A stretch of 64,000 nucleotides of DNA from Luzula sylvatica (taxonomy: Eukaryota > Streptophyta > Magnoliopsida > Poales > Juncaceae): contig OX326959.1 of assembly GCA_946800325.1 (NCBI GenBank), positions 5,910,501-5,974,500 on the forward strand, in the 5' to 3' direction. The position numbers were made by a program, and so were the translations under genes. Below, in pieces: positions 22,246 to 32,275 of this stretch. Each line of letters starts with the position of its first letter. The first letter of the stretch is position 1. A model generated the notes under the pieces. The model was given only the letters and a program-made list of their open reading frames with translations, did not search any database and was not told the DNA's origin.

Positions 22246-24700
22246 TCAGACTTCATCGGATAAAATCTCGAGTTCTGCCCACCATAGCGGAGACAGTCTA
22301 GGGTTAGCCGCTTCCGGGCTAATGTCTATTGCAGATCGCAATTTCTTAGTTATTTCACACATTGTCGGTCGGTTCTTCGAGTCCGGATTCACACACTCTT
22401 TGATAACCTCACATATGGTTTCTAGTTGACCTCTGTGAAAATCCTTCAGAGTTGGATCTACCAGTTGTTTTATGTTCCCGTTGTCATCCAAATATCGCAT
22501 TGCCTACAGTTAAAAAGGTCATAAAAATGTAATTACACTCATATCGGTCACAATGAAGTAAAAAGCCAGTTCACTAACCCAATTGAGAAGGGAGGCCCCT
22601 CCATCTTCTTGTCGAGGCTGCTTGCCGCTTATAACTTCCAAGAGAACGATGCCAAAATTGTAGATATTCATTGAACAATCAGCTGAAACCGACTCTTTGT
22701 CCAATTGTCCATCTTTATCCATGTTCTGCTTCCTAATTACTTCTTTCCAAACACTCATATCGGTCAACTGCAATAAGCAAATTAATATCATTCCAGATGA
22801 TTAATAGCGTAATCGATCGAAATATAGCAACTGAAGAACCATTAGTATACCTTGGCAGCATTATCGTCAGTCAAGAAAATAGTGTTCGATTGGAGATAAG
22901 GAAGAGCAACAGGAGGGTTCAGATCATGGTGCATATGCTGGAGACAATATGACATTCCCATTATTATTCTCATTCTCATATCCCAGATTAGATGCTCAAA
23001 TTCTTGAACTGCACATAAAGTATACCAGTTTAAATTTCGATTTATGAAAAAAAGTTTAATTTACCCTGCTACCGCACTATTACAAAATTGGCTTACTGTG
23101 AAGGTTATCATGTAGAGTTCCGTTGGGAGCATACTCCAAAACCATCATTCTCATAAACGGTTGTTCTTCCTCACAGTATCCGAGAAGATTGATGAAGTTC
23201 TTATGATTTACTCTCGATAGCATATTTATCTGTACGAATAAAATACCTAGTGAGAAATTTATCTTTCATAATATTGTTATATTGCTACTTGGCTATATTT
23301 TCATAAAGAAAATTAAATAGAGATATTTAAAATGAACGAACCTTTCTACGGAAGCAAGATTCAGCGCTATCGCTCCAATCTTTCAGAGAAGTTATTATAG
23401 TGGAGACAACGGCAATCTCGGTACCGTTGGACAGAGTGCCTTTGAAAACCGTGTACTCAGGCTCTGAAATTAGTATGTTGCAAAACTCCTCACAAGCCAC
23501 CTCTAGTTCCGATTTGTTCAATTTTTGCACACCTGTATTTTTTATTTTTACAATTGGAATTAATTTTAGACATTCTCGAGAATATTTTTTGAGTGTTTGA
23601 AAATTTACCTGTTACAAATGCTTTTTGCAACTTGCCACTAATACCGGATCTCCAAGGGCCGATATTGGCCTGTCCCTGTCTACAGCGCACCAAAACCGTA
23701 ACCAATAGGATGCTCGCAAAAAGAACAGCCGCGCCTATAATCAATAGGATGTGTTTTTCATTCTTTGATTTTCCTTGAGAATTGGTCGATGATTTCGAGT
23801 TAGTCTGCTGGGGGGACTGTTGGGCAAAAGGTCCGGCAAGATCAAGAGGAACCCCGCCTGCAGAAGAGCTGATATAGGTCCGATCTTTTGAATTTTCACT
23901 TGATGGAAATGCACCGCTTGCCATAGATATAATTTGGTTATTGTCTTCTTGAGGTAATATTATCGGAAGGTCAGAGTTGCCCAATAGAGCTGGTAAGTTG
24001 TACATTTGCTGCGGGATAAGTTTCCTCCGAAGATCTGGAAAAGAAGTTCGAGACCCATAATTATTTCAGTTCCTATATACATTGTACATTTTGCTAAGTT
24101 TGTTATGAAATTTCAAATGTAATGTAAATGCTTACTGTGAGAGTTTGATCCATCTGATTTTTTGTCGCCGTGTAAAGTTCTGCTCATAGACCTTCTTAAC
24201 CTATGCAAAAAGATAAAAAAAAAATAAGCAAATAAATAAGACTTATGTACATATTTAATCAAGACAAAATAATTGACTGATCGGGAAGAATGTGTTCCGT
24301 CAAAGTTACTAAAAACATGCCCAAAAATTATTTTTTTAACAAAAGTAAAACTTACGCGCAACCAACTTTTCTGCTCATACGTGCAAAACTTTCATATTCT
24401 TGTTGGCGACAAGAGACTTGATCTTGAAAATTATTAGGATCCCAATTGTTCATGATTCCATTTGGATCAACCCCCAGTTTTTGTTTGAAGGTGTATAGTT
24501 CCGTTCCTACATGCACAAGCGTAATTAAGATATTAATTATTCAAAAATTTTAGCCTAACTCTAGTTAGACGCATTAAGCATTAATGATCCTAAAATATGA
24601 AAATAAGATGAGAGAACAAACCATCAAGATTAACACCCAAACATTCGTCCAGCCAAAGACGAAGAAATAGAAAAAAGCAGCACCACAATTTTATGCCCAT
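22246..24700 (-). CDS. Inactive receptor-like kinase, MRH1/MDIS family, copy C
   Basis: Nine minus-strand exons: 24700-24622, 24506-24356, 24200-24136, 24034-23609, 23532-23342, 23229-23097, 23008-22851, 22767-22579, 22503-22246. The frame is open for 549 residues. Domain order equals copies A and B. Exon 3 carries six extra residues (TLHGDK) shared only with copy E. The transmembrane segment ends VLVRC rather than VLVCC, the juxtamembrane block reads GPWRSG, and the ectodomain has further changes relative to E. Kinase motifs needed for catalysis are absent as in the other copies. It lies head to head with copy E; their start codons are 821 bp apart, so the two promoters face each other in one shared upstream region. 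Confidence 0.85.
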
Positions 24701-24864
24701 TTTGCAGCTCTCGAAGAATTGCCAAGAAATAATCCTCCTAGCGTTCTACCGCCAAATAAGCACAATTCACAACACCTTTACGCGCACAATGTAGCACAGA
24801 AATATTATCTTCAATTCTTAACTTGGGGGGAATTCTTTGTTTTTCTCTCCCCCTCTATTTGGTT

Positions 24865-24871
24865 TTTTATA
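24865..24871 (-). promoter_or_regulatory. TATA box of pseudokinase copy C
   Basis: TATAAAA on the minus strand lies in the block conserved upstream of all four copies, about 165 bp before the start codon. Confidence 0.55.
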
Positions 24872-25354
24872 TCCTCGATGAAATGCGGGGGAAACGAAAA
24901 TGAGTTGTGAGCTGCTATTCTTAGACCTATTTTTAGAAAATTTTCCTAATTGTACGCTTTGTTAGTTTATTACCAAACTTCCTTTTACCAAATAAAATAT
25001 TACATCTATCCCAAATTTCTTGTATCTCCTTGCACAACTTGAAATATCATATTTGTTCTTTTAGATTTTGGAAACTAATAAATTTATTCTTTCAAACATC
25101 AAAAACATATCAAATTTATCCGATTAATACTAATTATACTATACATATTAGTTTCTAATATCTAAAGGAACAAATATGATATTTTAAGTTTTGTAAGGAT
25201 ATACATGAAATTATGCATAGAGGTAATATTTTATTTGGTAAAAGGAAGTTCATAAATGAACTAACAAAGCGTACAATTAGAAAAAAATTCTAAAAATAGG
25301 TCAAAGAGTAGCAACTCACAACTCATTTAAGTTTCCCCCGTGTTTCATCGAGGA

Positions 25355-25361
25355 TATAAAA
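25355..25361 (+). promoter_or_regulatory. TATA box of pseudokinase copy E
   Basis: TATAAAA lies about 165 bp before the start codon, followed by the conserved GAGGGGGAGAG leader. Confidence 0.55.
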
Positions 25362-25521
25362 AACCAAAAAGAGGGGGAGAGAAAAACAAAAAATCTCCCC
25401 CAAGTTAAGGATTGAAGATAATATTTCTGTGCTACATTGTGTGCGTAAAGGTGTTGTGAATTGTGATTTTTGAGGTAGAAGGCGAGGAGGATTATCTTGG
25501 CAATTCTCTGAGAGCTGCAAA

Positions 25522-28004
25522 ATGGGTATAAAATTGTGGTGCTGTTTTTTTCTATTTCTTCGGCTTTGGCTGGATGAATGTTTGTGTGTTAATCTTGAAG
25601 GTTTGTTCTCTCATCTTCTCTTTATATTTCAGGATATTTCGTAGAAAAATGCTTAGTTAGCGTCTAACTTGAATTATGATACTAATTAGAGTTAGTCTAA
25701 AAATTTGAATAATTAATATCTTAATTACTCTTGTGCATGTAGGAACGGCACTATATGTCTTCAAACAAAAACTGGTGGTTGATCCATATGGAATCTTGAA
25801 CAATTGGGATCCTAATAATTTTCAAGATCAAGTCTCTTATCGCCAACAAGAATATGAAAGTTTTGCGCGTATCAGCAGAAAAGTTGGTTGCGCGTAAGTT
25901 TTACTTTTGTTCAAGAAATTATTTTTTGGGCATGTTTTATAGCTTTGACGGAACAAATTCTTCCCGATCAGTCAATTATTTTGTCCTGATTCAATATATA
26001 CAGAAGTCTTATTCATTTGCTTATTTATTTATTTATTTATTTTGCATAGGTTAAGAAGGTCTATGAGCAGAACTTTACACGGCGACAGAAAATCAGGTGG
26101 ATCAAACTCTCGCAGTAAGCATTTATATTACATTTGAAATTTCATAACAAAATTATCAAAGCGTATAATGTATATAGGAACTGAAATAATTACGGGTCTC
26201 AAACTTCTTTTCCAGATCTTCGGAGAGAACTTACCGAGCAGCAAATGTTCAACCTACCAGCTCTATTGGGCAACTCCGATCTTCCGATAATATTACCTCA
26301 ACACGACAATACCCAAGTTCTATCTATGGCAAGCGGTGCATTTCCCGCAAGTGAAAATTCAAAAGATCGGACCTATATCAGCTCTTCTGCAGGCGGGGTT
26401 CCTCTTGATCTTGCCGGACCTTTTGCCCAACAGTCCCCCCAGCAGACTAACTCGAAATCACCGACCAATTCTCAAGGAAAATCAAAGAATGAGAAAAACA
26501 TCGTATTGATTACTGCCGCAGCTGTTCTTTTTGCGAGCATCCTATTGGTCACAGTTCTGGTGTGCTGTAGACAGGGGCGGGCCAATATTGGCCCTTGGAG
26601 AACCGGTATTAGTGGCAAGTTGCAAAAAGCATTTGTAACAGGTAAATTTTCAAACACTCAAAAAATATTCTCGAGAATGTCTAAAATTAATTCCAATTGT
26701 AAAAATAAAAAATACAGGTGTGCAAAAATTGAACAAATCGGAACTAGAGGTGGCTTGTGAGGAGTTTTGCAACATACTAATTTCCGAGCCTGAGTACACG
26801 GTTTTCAAAGGCACTCTGTCCAACGGTACCGAGATTGCAATTGTCTCCACTATAATAACTTCTCTGAAAGATTGGAGCGATAGCGCTGAATCTTGCTTCC
26901 GTAGAAAGGTTCGTTCATTTTAAATATCTCTATTTAATTTTCTTTATGAAAATATAGGCAAGTAGCAATATAACAATATTATGAAAGATAAATTTCTCAC
27001 TAGGTATTTTATTTGTACAGATAAATATGTTATCGAGAGTAAATCATAAGAACTTCATCAATCTTCTCGGATACTGTGAGGAAGAACAACCGTTTATGAG
27101 AATGATGGTTTTGGAGTATGCTCCCAACGGAACTCTACATGATAACCTTCACGGTAAGCCAATTTTGTAATAGTGCGGTAGAAGGGTAAATTAAACTTTT
27201 TTTCATAAATCGAAATTTAAACTGGTATAATTTATGTGCAGTTCAAGAATTTGAGCATCTAATCTGGGAAATGAGAATGAGAATAATAATGGGAATGTCA
27301 TATTGTCTCCAGCACATGCACCATGATCTGAACCCTCGAGTTGCTCTTCCTCATCTCCAATCGAACACTATTTTCTTGACTGACGATAATGCTGCCAAGG
27401 TATACTAATGGTTCTTCAGTTGCTATATTTTGATCGATCACGCTATTAATCATTTGGAATAATATTAATTTGCTTATTGCAGTTGACCGATATGAGTGTT
27501 TGGAAAGAAGTAATTAGGAAGCAGAACATGCATAAAGATCGACAATTGGACAAAGAGTCGGTTTCGGCTGACTGTTCAATGAATATCTACAATTTTGGCA
27601 TCGTTCTCTTGGAAGTTATAAGCGGCAAGCAGCCTCGACAAGAAGATGGAGGGGCCTCCCTTCTCAATTGGGTTAGTGAACTGGCTTTTTACTTCATTGT
27701 GACCGATATGAGTGTAATTACATTTTTATGACCTTTTTAACTGTAGGCAATGCGATATTTGGATGACAGCGGGAACATAAAACAACTGGTAGATCCAACT
27801 CTGAAGGATTTTCACAGAGGTCAACTAGAAACCATATGTGAGGTTATCAAAGAGTGTGTGAATCCGGACTCGAAGAACCGACCGACAATGTGTGAAATAA
27901 CTAAGAAATTGCGATCTGCAATAGACATTAGCCCGGAAGCGGCTAACCCTAGACTGTCTCCGCTATGGTGGGCAGAACTCGAGATTTTATCCGATGAAGT
28001 CTGA
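25522..28004 (+). CDS. Inactive receptor-like kinase, MRH1/MDIS family, copy E
   Basis: Nine exons: 25522-25600, 25743-25893, 26050-26114, 26216-26641, 26718-26908, 27021-27153, 27242-27399, 27483-27671, 27747-28004. The frame is open for 549 residues and every exon has the same length as in copy C. It has a signal peptide, an LRR-free ectodomain, a transmembrane helix ending VLVCC, GPWRTGISGKLQKAFVTG, then the kinase-like domain (LNKSELEVACEEF; SPLWWAELEILSDEV at the end). VAIK, HRD and DFG are missing. By hand comparison it differs from copy C at about 29 of 240 residues before the kinase-like domain but only about 7 of 309 within it. The role is inferred from MRH1/MDIS relatives (cell-surface signalling). 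Confidence 0.86.
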
Positions 28005-28673
28005 TAGTATTTTAAAAGTTTGTACTTGTGAATTCGTCAACACGATCTTGTAATATGTGACCAAAGATTGGTAAAAAAAAATTCAAAACATATTAGCAAT
28101 AATAGGGGAACAAAATAACAGAAAAAAAAATGAAGAAATAGTAGAGATATATCATATATGTGACCTAAATAACGAATCAGGAGTTGCCATTAATATATAC
28201 ACTGCCTGTGAGTATTAAAAAAATATGACTAATATAATTCAAATAGTTTTGATCAAATTTTATAAAAAATATTACTATAAAAAATCATGAGTTGCCATTA
28301 GTATATACAAGGTGTTAAATCTTATAAATATAATAAACTAATCATCGGTATTTTTGAAAACGAGCTATAGTGATAATGAAAAAATAGGACATTGCTATGT
28401 TAGGTAATCCAAAAATCTCATTATATTCAGTTATTGATGGGTACACATTTATATGAAAAGATGTAATGTATTTGTAACTACAATATTCATTCACCTAACG
28501 CCTGAGATTAATATGCAAATCATCCACAGCATGTGATAAAACAAAGTCTTGTTTTAGTGAAGAGAAATGATTTAGGTCTGGTTGGTAATTAGCAAAGTCT
28601 TAAATAATAACTAGCGATGATGTGCATGCGCGATTCGCGGGCTTGTTTTTTTTTTTTGGTTTGGATTTTTTTG

Positions 28674-29335
28674 TGTCGCAGTTTCATTTATTTGGTAGTG
28701 TGTATTTGTGCACATATGTCGCAGTTTTATCGAGTAGTAATTTGGATTTTAGTTGTTGAATTTGTTTTTATAGTGTTTGTTTGTTTTTTAAATATTTTTT
28801 ATTTTCTCCAATCCGATAATTTTTTCCTAGTCGGCCGAGATTATTGATTAATTTGTTATTCAACTAACACCAAATTAACATCAAATTTATATGTAAAATG
28901 AATTAATGATTAACTAGCATATACATTTATGGTAAGTTGAAATTAGCGATTAATTTCATTTTTGTGTCCTAATCAATAATATTATGCAACCCGCAATTAC
29001 CCCGCAGTGTCATATATGGAATGATATTAATGAATAATGAATGCAAAGAATAAGTAAATAGAGAATTTTAAGACCTAATTACTAAGTGCGGGTCGATTGG
29101 GGGTATTAATTGCGGAGTGTCTAACATTATTGGTGTTTTAATTGGATTGTTAATTATCTCCAATAAGCTTCCTCCAAATACACTGTGGGGGCAAAGTAAA
29201 ATTTCCCTGCTTAATATACTTCGCCCCCAAAAAAGGACAGAGAATTTATGAAATCTTAATTAATTTGAATCACCAAAATTTACGAATACAACAGAATGAG
29301 AAAAAATAGACTAAATAAGAATCACAAAGTCTGGA
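28674..29335. other. Intergenic DNA
   Basis: The first ~70 bp resemble the interior of the Helitron-like element at 19140-19200 in inverse orientation. The rest is AT-rich with no gene seen; part may be 3' untranslated region of the BIC-like gene. Confidence 0.4.
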
Positions 29336-29710
29336 TTAGCATGATCTGTTTTTCAATTGGACGAAAGCGGTGATTTTTCGCGATTTCTTCTTCTCCTTCA
29401 AGGCTTCTTGAGCCAAGGCGAGACCGTCAGGCATATAAGCGCCGGTAAAACCGGTACAATCACCCCAATCCTCGAGTTTGTTCTCCTGGCCCCAATTGTC
29501 AGGTATACAAACTTGCCTCGCCATCTCGGCACTCAACCTTCTCATCTTCTCTCTTCTCCCTCCATTCATTACTTCTCTTCCCATCTCCATCTCCTTCTCC
29601 TTCTCCTTCTCTTTGCTATGATCGGAACAAGTTGGAGGAGAAAGAGAAACTCTTTTCTTGATCTCTTGGCTCTCTTCACTAGTAGTAGCAATGTTTTTCT
29701 CTTCCAGCAT
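29336..29710 (-). CDS. BIC-like protein (putative inhibitor of cryptochromes)
   Basis: A single-exon frame of 124 residues. Residues 1-50 are polar with a KEKEKEKE run. Residues 52-103 match the pattern I know for BIC1/BIC2 proteins: REKMRRLSAEMA, then the signature VCIPDNWGQENKLEDWGDC, then P-x-G-L-A-x-A-x-E-A-L. A basic stretch follows and the tail ends NRSC, close to the usual short C-terminus. BICs bind photo-excited CRY2 in the nucleus and block its dimerisation, damping blue-light responses; transcription in Arabidopsis is light induced. Length is within the family range. The match is from memory of the motif and needs a search; the conserved W-G-Q-E...L.DW core is the strongest point. 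Confidence 0.72.
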   Translation of the reverse strand: MLEEKNIATTSEESQEIKKRVSLSPPTCSDHSKEKEKEKEMEMGREVMNGGRREKMRRLSAEMARQVCIPDNWGQENKLEDWGDCTGFTGAYMPDGLALAQEALKEKKKSRKITAFVQLKNRSC

Positions 29711-30011
29711 GATTTCAGAGAGTTAATATAGAGAAGAGGTATGGAACTGAGGAGTGGATCTCTGATTTTCAAAAAAAAAAATGGTTTGTAAGAGGGGAGG
29801 AGGAGAGATCATGAGTGGAGGAGGGAAGTACACGAAGGAAGATCTTTTTTTCATGGTGAATTGAGAGACACATGTATTCCAAAGCATGACTGCCAACTTG
29901 CAAACCTTTCATTTCAAAGTTGCCTTCTATTTAATGAGTGGTTCACAAAGGCACATTACACTTCGTACTGTGTGGACTCTCGAGTGACCCTTTCCTTTTT
30001 GAGAAATTATA

Positions 30012-30270
30012 CTGTCCTCCTCAAATGTCCACCAAAAATTTCTTACAATAGTAATTCATGATTAATTCATGAATTAGTATTTTGGATTAACGATTAATTC
30101 ATGAATTAGTATTTTGGATTACTTCGAATTAATCATCAATTGATATGGACCTTAATTATATATTAAATTTTTAATAATCATGAATTAATCGTTAATCCAA
30201 AATATTAATTCATGGATTAACCATGAATTATTATTGTGAAAAAATTTTGATGGACATTTGAGGGGCACAA
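30012..30270. mobile_element. Stowaway-like MITE (259 bp)
   Basis: The left end, CTGTCCTCCTCAAATGTCCA, matches the reverse complement of the right end, TTGTGCCCCTCAAATGTCCA. TA dinucleotides flank both sides (30010-30011, 30271-30272). The arms contain repeated GATTAATTCATGAATTAGTA units and fold back almost completely. Confidence 0.75.
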
Positions 30271-30337
30271 TAAATGGCCTCATCTTTTTTTGAATGTTGA
30301 CGACTCAATCAATTGGATACAAGTTCCATTTAATTTG

Positions 30338-31307
30338 GGGAAATTTACAAATAACCCGTATCTTTTCTTGAATTTACAAAAAAAAACCCCTAAGTTTTGA
30401 GAAACTTCAAAACCCCCCATACATGCAAAGTTTTCTTTTCAATTACCCCCCTAAAGGGGTATTTCATGATATTGCAATTTTTTTGGACCAAAATACCCCT
30501 CTAATTTTCATCTTTAAAATTTTTGTATTATTATATTAATTTTAATAATGGATGATTGAATTTTTTCGCAGCTAATTTTAATTAAAATTAGGATTAAAAT
30601 AATATGGCCTCTAATTTTAATTTCAACAACTATTTTTATTTCCGCAGCTCGTTTTGTAGTAACTATTTTTATTTTAGTAGCTAGTTTTTAGTAATTATCT
30701 TTATTAACAACTATTGATTTCATAAACTAATTTGCTAATAGTTAATAAAAATAATTACTACAAAATTAACTGCTGAAATAAAATTAGCTGTTGAAATTAG
30801 AACTAACGACAATATTATTTTAATGCTAGTTTTGAGATTCACTTATGCATTGCTAATTTGGTCAGAAATAATATTTAATAACTATTTTTATTAATAAATA
30901 TTTAGCATTAAAATTAAATACTAGAATAATATTAATTTTTTAAGATATTAACATGAATATTTTTATATCATATTTTTATTTAATTTTAGTTTTCTATGAT
31001 AAAATATATAATAAATTAAAAATTTTAATTATGTATATGACATATAGTTTTTTAAAATTAGTATATGTTAAAAAATATTTATAGTGATTTTAAATTAATA
31101 TAATAATACAAAAATATGTTTATTAAATTTAAAGATGAAAAATAGAGGGGTATTTTGGTCCAAATTTTTTTGCAATACCATGAAATACCCTTTAGGGGGG
31201 TAATTGAAAAGAAAACTTTGTATGTAGGGGTTTTTTTGAAGTTTCTCAAAAGTTAGGGGTTTTTTTGTAAATTCAAGAAAAGATAGGGGGTTATTTGTAA
31301 ATTTCTC
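30338..31307. mobile_element. MULE-type non-autonomous element (970 bp)
   Basis: The terminal inverted repeats are about 200 bp long, starting GGGAAATTTACAAATAACCC on the left. The flanks are TTTAATTTG (30329-30337) and TTTAGTTTG (31308-31316), a 9-bp duplication with one mismatch. The interior is AT-rich without a transposase. A partial relative lies at 56580-57005. Confidence 0.8.
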
Positions 31308-31377
31308 TTTAGTTTGTGGCTCGGTGTTTGACCGAACTTGACTCGACGATCAATTACTAATAGTTTGTTTGAATGCA

Positions 31378-31473
31378 ACGTGAGTTCGTATTGAACGAGC
31401 TCGGGTAGTTAATGTCTCCAAATTAACGTGAGTTCGAATTGAGCAAGCTCGGGTAGTTAATGTCTCCAAATTC
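31378..31473. repeat. 48-bp tandem duplication
   Basis: ACGTGAGTTCG...CTCGGGTAGTTAATGTCTCC recurs once with a 48-bp period and a few substitutions. Confidence 0.75.
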
Positions 31474-32243
31474 ACGAGACCGGGCCTGATACTGTATGAT
31501 CCAGAATAATATCTTGATTTGTTAGGATCGAAATCAAGATCCGATTTTACTAGTCCAAAATCCGGGATAAAACTTTAATTAATCAAATCCGGTTATGGAT
31601 TCACTCATTACCCGGATCCAAATTATTGTCAAACACGGATTTTCGTTTCTTAAAAGAACTCGGATCGATAACCTTATCCAAGAATATTTGAAATGGGTAT
31701 GCAAATTAATCCAAATCAGAATTCGAGTTCAAACTAAGCAACTCAAGGTCAAATCTGAACTGATCGACAGAGGAAATTGATTAAATAAAAGATTAGTTTT
31801 ATCAATCACATTCACAGCACACATAATTTGACAAAAAATATTAAACATCTACCTAAAAGAACAAACACACGGGAACAAAAGTAGCTTAGAGACCAAGTAT
31901 GAGAACATATAATATATTACAAACATTTATTATCCCATACACCTTCCAAAAGAGCCCTTTAAACAATAGGAGGATCATCCTGCATAAACACACATTCAAT
32001 TTCTCGTTCAATTGATGGGTAACCAAATAAAAAATATATTAAATACGAACCATTAAACAAGGAGGAGATATGTACACAAATCTCCATTTCCCCTAGAGAA
32101 ACGCATTTCATTTTCGAACCGAGGGGACTTCTCTAGGGACCACCGCGGACCCCCTCGGTTCCATTCCATGCCTGCACCACTACCAGCCAAATTATTATTC
32201 GTTCATAAAATGCTGAGCTGGCATCTGAGATCGCGGTGCAGGC
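31474..32243. other. Intergenic DNA and probable 3' UTR of the R3H gene
   Basis: No gene is visible. The part nearest 32243 should belong to the 3' untranslated region of the minus-strand gene. Confidence 0.4.
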
Positions 32244-32275
32244 ATGGCCGGGCCCCACTACCGGGGCCGCGCCAT
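32244..32275 (-). other. Hairpin around the stop codon of the R3H gene
   Basis: In the mRNA sense, ATGGCGCGGCCCC (32275-32263) can pair with GGGGCCCGGCCAT (32256-32244) at 11 of 13 positions, leaving the 6-nt loop GGTAGT that contains the UAG stop. Confidence 0.6.

Larger units (their letters stand above)
21513..28673. repeat. Large inverted repeat, arms ~3.5 kb
   Basis: The left arm (about 21513-25082) and right arm (about 25147-28673) are reverse complements along their length, with a spacer of about 65 bp. Each arm holds one complete pseudokinase gene (C, E), its upstream region, downstream flank and a Helitron 3' end (CTAG at 21573-21576 and at 28611-28614 on the minus strand). Both arms end with the same A/T-rich run next to CCAAACC. 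Substitutions are scattered, so this is not an exact palindrome. Confidence 0.85.
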
